DNA from: Alkalinema sp. FACHB-956
Lineage (GTDB): Bacteria > Cyanobacteriota > Cyanobacteriia > Leptolyngbyales > Leptolyngbyaceae
Direction of reading: 5' to 3'
DNA length: 64,000 nt
NCBI RefSeq assembly: GCF_014697025.1
Contig: NZ_JACJRC010000004.1
Location: 1 to 64,000, forward strand
In this document: in pieces, positions 25,774 through 35,300 of the stretch
How positions within the stretch are numbered: position 1 is the stretch's first letter
Layout: each line of letters starts with the position of its first letter
Notes under the pieces: model-generated
The model's database searches: none
What the model saw: only the letters and a program-made list of their open reading frames with translations
Told to the model about the DNA's origin: nothing
Program-made: the position numbers and the translations under genes

Positions 25774-26895
25774 ATGGTGCTTCAGGGAATCGATATCTCG
25801 GAATATCAAGAAATCATTAATTGGTCTGCCGTCAGTGCAACCAATACGGTATTCGGAGTCGCTAAGGCCACCGAGGGTGTACAGTCTCGCGATCCCATGT
25901 TTCTGCGCAACTGGGCTGGGATGAAGTCCGCAGGCTTAATGCGCAGTGCTTACCACTTCTTTGTGGCCAATAAAGATCCCTTGCTGCAAGCCAAAAATTT
26001 TCTAGGACTGACCCAAGCCGTTTGGGAAGACAGTGATCTTCCCCCCGTACTGGACTTGGAAAAAAGCTATGGCTTGGATCCCAATACGGTGCTCGATCGA
26101 GCTGGACAGTGGTTGGATGCTGTGGAAGCAGCTTTGGGACGGCAACCGATTCTCTACACCTTTCCTAGCTTTTGGCACGATGCTTTAGGAAACTCGCCTC
26201 GTTTAGCCCATTACAAACTCTGGATTGCCCACTACGAAACCAATAATCCTTGGGTACCCGGCGGTTGGAAGACCTGGACATTTCACCAATACACCGAGTC
26301 TGGTGCAGTCTCTGGGATTGCAGGCCCCGTCGATCGCAATACCTTTAATGGCGATCTAGATTCCCTGGCCCGATTGCTCAAAGACAAACCCCCACTCCGC
26401 CAAGGGTACGAAGGTCAAGTCGTGCTGGAACTACAAAAATTGTTGAAGGGCAAAGGATTGGATGTGGGGAATCCTGATGGTGATTTTGGGCTGAAAACGA
26501 AAAATGCGGTTCGCACCTTCCAGTCCGCCCAGAAGTTGGCAGTCGATGGAATTGTGGGAAGCAAAACCTGGAATGCACTCTTGAGTAGCAGTGGAATGAC
26601 AACGCCCCGCCCCCCTTCCAACTCTACGTTGGTTGATGTCTGTCGCAGTTACAAAGCATTGGCTCACCAAGATCAAGCATTGCAATGGTTACAAAGCAAT
26701 ATTGCGAAGCCAATTCTGGATCAATTCACTCTGCAGTGGCGGCAAACACAGTCCGTTTCGACATCACCGCTATCATTCATCAATGTTTGCAAAAGCTACA
26801 AAGCCCTGCCCCACCAAATCCAGGCATTACAACAACTCCAACAAAAACTCCCCCAAGCCACGTTGTCCCAGTTTCTCCAAATTTGGCGTAACTAA
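25774..26895 (+). CDS. GH25 lysozyme with peptidoglycan-binding domain and C-terminal repeats
   Basis: A 373-residue muramidase-like protein. The GH25 barrel (residues 1-195) starts MVLQGIDISEYQEIINW and contains the catalytic-site segments PPVLDLEKSYG (Asp/Glu pair near residue 91) and WTFHQYTESG. A PG_binding_1 domain follows (LKGKGLDVGNPDGDFG with TFQSAQKLAVDGIVGSKTW). The last 90 residues hold two copies of a roughly 40-residue motif, VCRSYKALAHQDQALQWLQ and VCKSYKALPHQIQALQQLQ, each ending in a W-R pair. No signal peptide is seen at the predicted start, so export is unclear. Cell-wall turnover is the likely role. Confidence 0.9.
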   Translation: MVLQGIDISEYQEIINWSAVSATNTVFGVAKATEGVQSRDPMFLRNWAGMKSAGLMRSAYHFFVANKDPLLQAKNFLGLTQAVWEDSDLPPVLDLEKSYGLDPNTVLDRAGQWLDAVEAALGRQPILYTFPSFWHDALGNSPRLAHYKLWIAHYETNNPWVPGGWKTWTFHQYTESGAVSGIAGPVDRNTFNGDLDSLARLLKDKPPLRQGYEGQVVLELQKLLKGKGLDVGNPDGDFGLKTKNAVRTFQSAQKLAVDGIVGSKTWNALLSSSGMTTPRPPSNSTLVDVCRSYKALAHQDQALQWLQSNIAKPILDQFTLQWRQTQSVSTSPLSFINVCKSYKALPHQIQALQQLQQKLPQATLSQFLQIWRN

Positions 26896-26992
26896 AAGCG
26901 ATAGAATCAAAGGCCAATTCTACAAACAAAGCAACGGACTCAAGTCAGGAGTCGATCGGGGTGCTTTGGTCTAGCTGAAGGAGCGATCGCGG

Positions 26993-28267
26993 TTGGTCAT
27001 TGGAACACCACAAACAGGGAAAAAAAGCAGGATCGTCGTCATTGGGGGCGGGGCAGCCGGTTTTTTTGGCGCGATCGCCGGTGCAGAAGTCAATCCATCG
27101 GCTCAGGTGACTGTCCTGGAGGCCGGTCGGGAATGCCTCGCGAAAGTTCGCATCTCCGGAGGGGGACGCTGTAACGTTACCCATCACTGTTTTGACCCCG
27201 CCGCCTTGGTGCACCATTATCCTCGGGGAGCTAAGGCGTTGCGGGGAGCCTTTTCCCGGTTTCAACCCAAGGATACGATCGCCTGGTTCACCCGTCGGGG
27301 TGTGGAACTGAAAACCGAAGCCGATGGCCGGATGTTTCCCACCACCGATGACTCGGGCACGATCGTTGATTGCTTAATGACCGCCGCTCGACAGGCTGGC
27401 GTCAAATTGTGGTTGGGAGCCATGGTGAAAACCGTGGAAAAAGTCGGGGAGACCTTTCGAGTCCACCTGCGATCGGGGGATGAGCTCGTGTGCGATCGCC
27501 TGTTGTTGGCCACGGGTAGCAGTCCCCAGGGGTACCAATTGGCAAAGGCATTGGGTCACACGATCGTGCCTCCCGTCCCCTCGTTATTCACCCTAACGAT
27601 TCGGGATCCTCGCCTACAGGACTTGGCGGGGGTTGCGGTTAGTAATGCCCATCTCAAGCTACAAGTGGAGGGCGACTCCGCCAAATTGGAGCAAACCGGG
27701 CCAGTGCTGATTACCCACTGGGGGCTGAGTGGGCCAGCGGTCTTAAAGCTATCAGCTTGGGGGGCTCGTCTCCTGCATCAAACTCGGTATCAAGCCAAAC
27801 TCCGCATTAATTGGCTACCCAGTTCCACACCGGATAACCTGCGGCAAGAACTGTTAAAGGTCAAATCCCAACTGGCCAAAAAAACGATCGCCGGAAATTG
27901 TCCCGTCATGCTGCCCCGCCGTCTTTGGGAAAGTCTAGTCGTGCAGGTGGGGATCACGCCCCAAGCCCGTTGGGCGGATTTCTCGAAACCAGCCATGAAC
28001 GCACTGATTCAGGAACTCTTTCAAGGGGAATACGTCGTCTCTGGTAAGGGTGTCTTTAAGGAAGAATTTGTCACCTGTGGTGGGGTCGAACTCAAGGAAG
28101 TAGACTTTAAAACCCTAGAAAGTCGGATTTGTCCCGGCCTTTATTTCGCAGGGGAAGTGTTAGATATTGATGGCGTAACGGGTGGGTTTAATTTTCAAAG
28201 TGCCTGGACAACGGGTTGGCTAGCAGGGCAAGCGATCGGTCAGGGGTGTGACCATCCAATCCACTAA
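26993..28267 (+). CDS. HI0933-family NAD(P)/FAD-dependent oxidoreductase
   Basis: A 424-residue flavoprotein. It begins with TTG at 26993, supported by GAAGGAG nine bases upstream. The dinucleotide fold RIVVIGGGAAGFFGAIAGAE is followed by EAGRECLAKVRISGGGRCNV, the second FAD motif LLLATGSSPQGYQLAKALGH, and the C-terminal FVTCGGVELKEVDFKTLES, FAGEVLDIDGVTGGFNFQSA. This is the BaiN/HI0933 family, whose substrates are mostly unknown. Length is normal. No neighbour on either side suggests a pathway. Confidence 0.92.
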   Translation: MVIGTPQTGKKSRIVVIGGGAAGFFGAIAGAEVNPSAQVTVLEAGRECLAKVRISGGGRCNVTHHCFDPAALVHHYPRGAKALRGAFSRFQPKDTIAWFTRRGVELKTEADGRMFPTTDDSGTIVDCLMTAARQAGVKLWLGAMVKTVEKVGETFRVHLRSGDELVCDRLLLATGSSPQGYQLAKALGHTIVPPVPSLFTLTIRDPRLQDLAGVAVSNAHLKLQVEGDSAKLEQTGPVLITHWGLSGPAVLKLSAWGARLLHQTRYQAKLRINWLPSSTPDNLRQELLKVKSQLAKKTIAGNCPVMLPRRLWESLVVQVGITPQARWADFSKPAMNALIQELFQGEYVVSGKGVFKEEFVTCGGVELKEVDFKTLESRICPGLYFAGEVLDIDGVTGGFNFQSAWTTGWLAGQAIGQGCDHPIH

Positions 28268-28432
28268 GCCCATGCACGCTAAACCCATGCGCTAAATCCA
28301 TCGGCTGCATAAATCGTTCAGATACGCCGTTAGATCAGATACGCCGTTAGAGTTCTGTATCGGGAATCTAGATCCATTGGAGAAAGCAATCCGTTCTCCA
28401 CAATCCAGATCTTGAGGCCAAACTTGCCCGGT

Positions 28433-28466
28433 CAAAATCTACAAACTGACAAAATCTACAAACTGA
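28433..28466. repeat. Two tandem 17-bp repeats before a secreted-protein gene
   Basis: CAAAATCTACAAACTGA is present twice without a gap (28433-28449 and 28450-28466), ending 11 bp before the ATG at 28478; the ribosome-binding site GAGAGGTGG overlaps the end of the second copy. A looser duplication of AGATACGCCGTTAG is at about 28319-28350. Confidence 0.88.
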
Positions 28467-28477
28467 GAGGTGGCTCA

Positions 28478-29008
28478 ATGAGGGGAAGATTCACAGGATT
28501 AGGCATTTTGGGCGCGATCGGAGTGAGCCTGCTGGGGGCACCCATGGCACAGGCTGACTGGCCTGGACAAGTCTCTGGGCACATCTATGTTGGCGGTGAA
28601 CAACGCCGGGTTGAAACCTCTCGGACAATCATTATCAATGGCCAAAATAGCCAACCCACAGTTATCTACGAGAAAACTGAACAACGGCAACCCAGTCATT
28701 GGGGCGGTTCTGCCAGCTATTACTCCTATGGCAATCACAACAACTGGGAAAACCGCAATACCTGGGAAAACCATAATACCTGGGGCAATCATACCTGGGG
28801 CAACCCCGGCAACTGGCCCCAGCGTCGGTTTCCTCCCACTCCCCCAATTACACACCAGCCCTCAGTGATCTATCCATCCGTTGGACAACCGATCGTCATT
28901 AATAACCCTCAGAATGTCTATATTGCACCCCGACGATACTCAGGATACAACTTCCGCACACGGGTTTGTACGACCAGCTTTGAGGGCATTCGCACCTGTA
29001 ATGATTGA
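28478..29008 (+). CDS. Secreted hypothetical protein with Asn/Trp-rich repeats
   Basis: A 176-residue exported protein. ATG at 28478 has GAGAGGTGG upstream and gives a clean signal peptide (RFTGLGILGAIGVSLLGAP, cleaved after MAQA). The middle part has degenerate tandem units built on N-H-N-x-W and N-T-W-E-N/G (for example NHNNWENRNTWENHNTWG), then a Pro-rich stretch and a C-terminal segment with two Cys (RVCTTSFEGIRTCND) that probably form a disulfide. The composition is that of small cyanobacterial exoproteins. I do not recognise a family. Confidence 0.6.
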   Translation: MRGRFTGLGILGAIGVSLLGAPMAQADWPGQVSGHIYVGGEQRRVETSRTIIINGQNSQPTVIYEKTEQRQPSHWGGSASYYSYGNHNNWENRNTWENHNTWGNHTWGNPGNWPQRRFPPTPPITHQPSVIYPSVGQPIVINNPQNVYIAPRRYSGYNFRTRVCTTSFEGIRTCND

Positions 29009-29078
29009 CAAGGGATGAAAGGATTGGTGAGGGAGGACGGGCAACCCAGGGAAGATGACCGCAGGACACTGGTTCATC

Positions 29079-29108
29079 TAGCCCTAGATCTCGTAGCCCT
29101 AGATCTCG
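29079..29108. repeat. Two tandem 15-bp repeats
   Basis: TAGCCCTAGATCTCG occurs twice in tandem (29079-29093, 29094-29108) just before the stop of the minus-strand HEAT protein gene at 29112. Confidence 0.88.
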
Positions 29109-29111
29109 CCC

Positions 29112-29873
29112 TTACAGGCCCCAACCTTCCTGTTCCAACTCCTCAATGACTTGCATTCCACGGGTATCCCCGAGCTTCAGCATGGCAGATTTGGCATCTT
29201 CTCGCACGCTGAGATCTTCATCCTCAGCAAACGCTTCAATCAACGCATCTACTGCGGTTGCATAGATCACATTCGAGGGCAGTTCCCGACACAGTTCTCC
29301 GATCGACCAGGCGCAATTACTCCGCACCGCAGACACCGCATCCCGACGTAACCCTTCAATCAAAGGGGGGATGGTGGTAATCATTTCCTCGTAGCCGATC
29401 GAGGCCATTTGAGCCAGGGAGCTAGCAGCCCACAGGCGAACCGCCGAAATATCATTTTTCAACGCTTCAAGGAGGGTAGGCAGCGTCCGCTTGTCCCGGC
29501 AGTTACCCAACGCCCAGACAATCCCTTTGCGCACATAACCGTTCCAATCCTGGTTGTATTGGTTAATGAGCGGTTCCACCACTTCCGGACTGGTATTACG
29601 ACCCAACCCATAGGCTGCGCTGACCCGTACTAAGGCACAATCATCCTTGAGTAAGTGGATCAACGGCGCGATCGCACGAGCATCTTGCAACTCACAAAAC
29701 ACCCGTGCCGCAGTCATCCGCTGCTGGACATCGGGGGAACTCAGTAACGGCAAAATCTCCTCAGGATTGGGCTTAGGCATCCCTTCTTCCGGGGAGATGA
29801 CCGGGAGCCGATCTAACGGATCTTCTAAATCGGCTTCTAAATCGAGAACGCTTAAATCATCATTGCTATACAT
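29112..29873 (-). CDS. HEAT-repeat protein
   Basis: A 253-residue helical-repeat protein of the CpcE/NblB-like HEAT class. ATG at 29873 (MYSNDDLSVLDLEADLEDP) is preferred to the longer frame. Six or so repeats follow: LLSSPDVQQRMTAARVFCEL, LIHLLKDDCALVRVSAAYGLG, WNGYVRKGIVWALGNC, LLEALKNDISAVRLWAASSL, EGLRRDAVSAVRSNCAWSIG and AFAEDEDLSVREDAKSAML. Such proteins bind other proteins or phycobilisome parts; some act as phycobilin lyases or as chlorophyll-metabolism scaffolds. The acidic N-terminus is conserved in cyanobacterial copies as I recall them. The partner is unknown. Confidence 0.85.
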   Translation of the reverse strand: MYSNDDLSVLDLEADLEDPLDRLPVISPEEGMPKPNPEEILPLLSSPDVQQRMTAARVFCELQDARAIAPLIHLLKDDCALVRVSAAYGLGRNTSPEVVEPLINQYNQDWNGYVRKGIVWALGNCRDKRTLPTLLEALKNDISAVRLWAASSLAQMASIGYEEMITTIPPLIEGLRRDAVSAVRSNCAWSIGELCRELPSNVIYATAVDALIEAFAEDEDLSVREDAKSAMLKLGDTRGMQVIEELEQEGWGL

Positions 29874-30013
29874 AACTTTTAAGGGTATCGGGTAAAGGGT
29901 GCCTGGGTAAAGAGGCATGCAGTTCACCGATGGCCGATTACAGCATCAATGGGAACAACTCAAGACAACTCCGTTGCTACAACTGAAGTGACAAGTTGGC
30001 AACTACTGGGCAA

Positions 30014-30388
30014 CTATAAACTTTCGAGGTAGCTTAAGAGGTCTGCCATTTCTTGGGGACTGGGCTGAAACTGCGGCATAGGTGGAGTGTTGCCGCTAAT
30101 GACTTGCTCAATCAATGCTTGGCGGGACTTATGGCCGGATACCCCTTTTAGACTGGGGCCAACTTTGCCATCAGCCATTAAGCCATGGCAACCAGAGCAG
30201 TTCATTTGAAAAATTGCATGACCTTGCACAACGTTTCCTGGGCGGGTCAGCACACTGCGGACGTAGGGATCGGGACGATGAAAAGGTCTCATCCCCATTA
30301 ATGCCAAGGCACAGGCCAACAGCAGTACTAGAAGCCCTAGCGCTGCCCTACGATTCAAGCCTTCAGTTTTGACCAACTGCTCGTTCAA
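30014..30388 (-). CDS. cytM: Membrane-anchored cytochrome c (CytM-like)
   Basis: A c-type cytochrome with one N-terminal membrane anchor (RRAALGLLVLLLACALALMG) and a lumenal or periplasmic haem domain: GHAIFQMNCSGCHGLMADG holds the CxxCH haem site, and MPQFQPSPQEMADLLSYL the axial Met region. The segment PDPYVRSVLTRPGNVVQG before the haem motif is typical of cytochrome cM, which modulates photosynthetic and respiratory electron flow. No ATG exists in a suitable place; the TTG at 30388 (residue after RP) gives 124 residues, near CytM length, while the open frame extends to 30493. It is divergent from petG, a partner of the cytochrome b6f complex. Confidence 0.82.
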   Translation of the reverse strand: MNEQLVKTEGLNRRAALGLLVLLLACALALMGMRPFHRPDPYVRSVLTRPGNVVQGHAIFQMNCSGCHGLMADGKVGPSLKGVSGHKSRQALIEQVISGNTPPMPQFQPSPQEMADLLSYLESL

Positions 30389-30674
30389 AGGTCTTTGCTT
30401 ATATCGACAATTTAAAAGGAAAGTTACGAGACTCTCTATACAAACAGTAACAAACTTTAGCCATCTCAGTCCACGCAAATCTACGGATAGCAACCAGGCT
30501 AAGCTTTAGGGGCTGAAGGGCGATCGTTGCTCTCCCCCGAAATTTGTATGGTTTTATGGGAATTTCTTCACACAAGGTGATGTTTTGACTGCGAAACAGA
30601 TTACCATAGGACAGGGTTATGAATTGATACAAATTTGCTGTGCAAAAGCAGCATTGTTGTTAGGAGGCGAGAAC

Positions 30675-30785
30675 ATGGTTGAACCAATTTTGTTGGGCAT
30701 TGTCCTAGGTTTAGTTCCTGTGACGATCGCAGGGTTGTTTGTTGCGGCTTACACGCAGTATCGTCGTTCTAACCAGTTTGAATAG
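30675..30785 (+). CDS. petG: Cytochrome b6f complex subunit PetG
   Basis: A 36-residue one-helix subunit of the cytochrome b6f complex needed for assembly and stability in the thylakoid membrane. ATG at 30675, with TAGGAGG 9 bp before it, reads [19 protein letters not shown] and ends [12 protein letters not shown], matching PetG. A longer upstream frame is not needed. It is divergent from the cytM-like gene. A terminator is found only about 280 bp further on (31060-31101), so the transcript may have a long 3' region. Confidence 0.96.
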   Translation: MVEPILLGIVLGLVPVTIAGLFVAAYTQYRRSNQFE

Positions 30786-31262
30786 GTTAGTTTGTATAAG
30801 TTAGTTGATTGGCTTAGGTTTTGACTTGACGAAATGTTGACTGACGGTTGTTCTGACTTAAGCAGTACAAAGCTCATTTAGAAGAGCTAGTTGACTTAAT
30901 GTCACGTTCGCCGATCGTCAAACAATTGAAAAAGCTTTGATGACAAGAAATTTGCGAATGAGGATATAGGATCCATAGTTCAATACTTCTGATTTAGGTC
31001 ATCGAACCTTATAGTTAAGTCAACTTAACAATTACATCAAAAATTTCATCAATTCAATCAAGCTTTACGATCGCGCTACGGTTCGTGAAGCTTTTGTTTT
31101 TTTGAGGTGCTGATGACTGTGCTCATTGACTGTGCCTATTGACTGTCCCCATCCAGCCGTGCAGGCCATGGGTGTTTCGAAACAGACTTGTCATCCCCTT
31201 GCCATATAGCCTGCCTAAACTATAAGCATTAAAGTTAGGAAAGTGGCTACTGGACAAACATC
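30786..31262. other. Intergenic region downstream of petG
   Basis: 477 bp holding a small hairpin AGCTC(8 nt)GAGCT at about 30872-30889, a plus-strand terminator (31060-31101) and then the promoter side of the DUF1361 gene. No open frame of merit lies between petG and the terminator, so the region could be a long petG 3' region or encode a small RNA. Confidence 0.45.
31060..31101 (+). terminator. Rho-independent terminator, 275 bp after petG
   Basis: AAGCTTTACGA pairs with TCGTGAAGCTT (one G-T pair, 12-nt loop) and is followed by TTGTTTTTTT. No coding region on the plus strand lies between petG and this terminator. Confidence 0.8.
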
Positions 31263-32075
31263 ATGGAACCCTCTCTGATGAAGTTTTTATTGTGGGATAC
31301 GTTCCACATTATCTATGTCCATCGGAATTGGATGGGCTGGAATTTATTGTTAGCGTTAATCCCATTGGTTTTAAGCGTTATATTATTTCGCAGGGGCGAG
31401 TTGGATACGACTTCTACTAAACCGTATCAGGAAAAACCGTATCAGGAATCGCAATCGACTCAATCCAGACAACCTCGATCGCGATCGATTCACGATCGGA
31501 TAATTGCACGAGGACTACGGTATCTCGGAAAATTAACAGCCACAGTACAGAGTCGTTCTTGGCTGTGGTGGGTGGGGTTCATCATCTTTGTTGCCTTTCT
31601 ACCAAATGCACCTTACATATTGACCGATGTCATTCATCTAGTGAAAGCAATCCAAGGTGAACCTTCGATTTGGCGGAGTTCGCTAGTATTTATTCCTGTG
31701 TTTTTAGGATTTATGTTTTTGGGATTCGAATCCTATGTCATCAGCATGATTAACTTAGGCGCTTATCTCAATAGGACTGGAAAGAGCCAATACATTAGCT
31801 ATGCAGAGATTTTTCTACATTTTATGAGCGCGATCGGCATTTATTTAGGCCGATTTATGCGGTTCAATAGTTGGGACATTGTAACCAATCCAGATGGCTT
31901 AGTTGGATATGTGGTAGATGATTTACTCCAGCATCAACCAATCACTGCGATCGTGTATACCTTTATCGTCATCACACTATTGTATATCCCAACTAAAGAA
32001 GTCACTCTAGCAGTGATTGCCTATCGCCAGTTAAATCGCCCCCAAACGATGGGAGATCGGCTAATTTTAGAATAA
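31263..32075 (+). CDS. DUF1361 membrane protein
   Basis: A 270-residue integral membrane protein. Hydrophobic segments include WNLLLALIPLVLSVILF near the N-terminus, WWVGFIIFVAFLPNAPYILT (with the family signature LPNAPYILTDVIHL), SLVFIPVFLGFMFLGFESY, a helix around FLHFMSAIGIYLGR, and VYTFIVITLLYIP. Between the first and second helices is a polar loop with a tandem KPYQEKPYQE duplication. The family occurs in many bacteria, and no function is known. ATG at 31263; a second ATG five codons later is possible. Confidence 0.82.
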   Translation: MEPSLMKFLLWDTFHIIYVHRNWMGWNLLLALIPLVLSVILFRRGELDTTSTKPYQEKPYQESQSTQSRQPRSRSIHDRIIARGLRYLGKLTATVQSRSWLWWVGFIIFVAFLPNAPYILTDVIHLVKAIQGEPSIWRSSLVFIPVFLGFMFLGFESYVISMINLGAYLNRTGKSQYISYAEIFLHFMSAIGIYLGRFMRFNSWDIVTNPDGLVGYVVDDLLQHQPITAIVYTFIVITLLYIPTKEVTLAVIAYRQLNRPQTMGDRLILE

Positions 32076-32306
32076 ATAACTGGGAGAGCAACTGAGGAGT
32101 GACTGGAAAGGATCTAGGGCTAGGCTAGAGCAGCCCCTAGGGGGGAGACCCATAGCCTAGGGGGATGACTTAGAGAATAACTCTAGCGATGGGGTTGGAG
32201 CCAATGGCTCAGGCTAGGGATTGGGACTGAGCTCGTTATTCCGAGATGAGATCTGGGCATCATAAAAGAATGTGGCTCGACTCGTCTTGTATCCCTGAAT
32301 ATCCCC

Positions 32307-35300
32307 ATGACCCTCAACCCGGCACCTAATCTGTCTGACTCTGTGCAACTGTCTGACTCTGTGCAATCCACCACTCAGCTTGAATCAGAAACCCCAACCT
32401 TAGATCAGCAGATCCAAGCCTTTACTCGGGTAATTCATAACATTCGAGCAGCCTTAGATCTAGAGACTATATTCAAGACCACAGCCACAGAAGTCCGAAA
32501 ATTATTGGAAGCCGATCGGGTGGCTGTTTTCCAGTTTGACCTGAGCCAGGACTGGGCAGGTTCGTTTGTGTCTGAAGATGTCTCCCCGGTCCATCCCTCC
32601 GCTCTACAGGCATCGGTTTATGATCATTGTTTTGGGGGCAGATTTGCAGAGCAGTATCAACTTGGGCGCATTCAGGCCGTCGCAGATATCTATGAGGCAG
32701 AACTCAGTGAATGTCATGTTCAGATCTTAGAACAGTTTCAGGTTCGCGCCAATTTGGTTATCCCGCTCCTCCAGGACACAAAGCTTTGGGGACTACTGTG
32801 TGTGCATCAATGCCAAGGGCCGCGAATTTGGAGCCAGCGAGAAATTGAGTTCGTTCGTCAAATTGCCCAGCATTTTGATATTGCATTAAAACAAGTTGCT
32901 GATGTACAACAATTGCAATATCAATTACAGCAACAAAAGGCACTCACCCGCGTCATCACCCGAATTCGAGAATCGCTGAATCTAGAAACCATCTTTCAAC
33001 GAACAGTCACGGAAGTTCAACAACTGCTAAAAGCCGATCGCGTAGCCATTTTCCAGTTCGATCGGCTACAGGATTGGGCCGGTAAATTTGTATCCGAAGA
33101 TGTGAACGATGCCTATCCATCTGCCCTCGAACAACAAGTCTATGATCATTGCTTTGGAGAACAGTTCTCCCATTTCTACCAGCAGGGACGAGTGGGAGCG
33201 ATCCACGACATTTATCAGCAAGATTTACAAGATTGTCATGTTGCCATCCTAGAAAAATTTGCTGTCCGATCCAATCTAGTTGCCCCAATTTTACAAGGGA
33301 AAGAATTATGGGGATTACTATGCATCCATCAATGCAGTTCACCTAGAAATTGGCTGCCCTCGGAAATTGAATTTGCTAGTCAGTTGGGAGAACAGTTAGG
33401 GGTTGCGCTGCAACAGAACGAACACCTCCAACACATGCAAGAACAGGCAACGCAGTTGGCGCAAGCAGAAATGCAAGCGAAGGCGGCAGAACGTCAAAAA
33501 ATGCTGACCCAAACCTTCGATCGCATTCGTCAATCCTTGGATCTAGCAACCATCTTTCAAACGACTACCGCTGAAGTACGATCGCTCTTAAGTGCAGAAC
33601 GGGTAGCGATTTTTCGATTTAATCCAGATTGGAGTGGGGATTTTGTGGCCGAGTCGGTTGCCCCCGGTTGGTTGCCTTTGGTTGGCGTCCTACCGTCCAT
33701 TCAGGATACCCACTTGCAAGAAACCCAAGGAGGGCGGTATCGCCACAATGAAACGTTAGCCGTGGATGACATCTATACCGCAGGCCATCAACCCTGTCAC
33801 GTTGCGCTGCTGGAAGAATTTGAAGCAAAGGCGTATGTAGTTGCTCCCGTCTTCCAAGGGTCAGAGTTATGGGGATTGCTAGCAGCCTATCAGAATTCCA
33901 GCGCTCGTCAATGGCAGGCCGATGAAGTAGATCTGTTGACACAAATCGGCTCACAACTCAGTATGGCCCTACAGCAGACAGAACATGTCCGCCAACTGCA
34001 GGCGCAAGCCATGCAAATTGCCAAAGCTTCAGAACGCCAAGCTGCCCTTGCAACTACGATCGCTCGCATCCGCAAATCCCTAGACATTGAATCGATTTTT
34101 GAAACAACCACATTGGAAGTGCGGCAACTCTTGGGGGTTGAGCGGGTAGCGATTTATCGGTTTTATGCCGGGGGAGGCGGTGACTTTGTTGCAGATTCGA
34201 TCGTCAGTGATTGGCAACCCATGCCCCCAAAAAATCCCATTTCGCTAGATCATGATTTTTTAAAGACCACTAAACGGGGTAAATATCCACGTCACGAGAT
34301 GTTTGTCACCATTTCCCAAGGGGAAACCCTCTGGGGCTTATTAGTTGCCTATCAAAACTCCCAACCCCGCTATTGGGAAGATGAGGAAGTCAAACTGTTA
34401 TCCCAAGTGGCAGATCAATTAGGAGTCGCTCTGCAACAAGCAGAACTCTTAGAACACACGCAGCAGCAAACCGAAAAGCTCAATCAAGCCCTAAAAGATC
34501 TTAAGGAATCCCAAGGCCAGCTGATTCAAGGGGAAAAGATGGCCAGTCTTGGACAATTGATTGCAGGCATTGCCCATGAGATTAATAACCCTATCAATTT
34601 CATCTATGGGAACCTCCATCACGTAAATATCTATACCCAAGATCTCTTTAAAGTGATTGAAGCCTATCAATCAGCAATATCCCAGCCCCAGGAACAGATC
34701 GAACAACTCTTGGAATCCTTGGACTATCCATTTCTCTGCAAAGATTTACCCCAGACCCTGACTTCAATGGACGTTGGGGTGCAACGCATTCGAGATTTAG
34801 TAGTCTCGCTACGGAACTTCTCGCGATTAGATCAGACAGCAATTGTCCCAGCAAATCTGCACGATGGGCTTGACAGCACTCTTTTAATCTTGCAGCATCG
34901 CATCAAACCCCAAGTCGACAAACGACCTGAAATTCAGATTATGCGCCACTATGGTGAGGTACCGCTAGTGGAATGTTATCCAGCACAGGTCAATCAAGTG
35001 TTCATGAATGTTTTAAGCAATGCGATCGATGCGATCGATGACGCCCATCAGCAATTTCCCCAACGTAATCCCTACATCAAAATCCACACCGTGACCCTAG
35101 CCAACCAAGTGGTTCGGGTCACCATCAGCAATAGTGGACCCGCGATTGACCCATCGGTCATTCCTTCCATGTTCGATCCCTTCTTCACCACCAAAGACAT
35201 TGGCAAAGGAACGGGGTTGGGTTTATCCATTAGCTATCAGATCATTGTTGAAAAACATGGCGGGAAGATGGGATGCTTTGTCAATGACAATGAAGAAACC

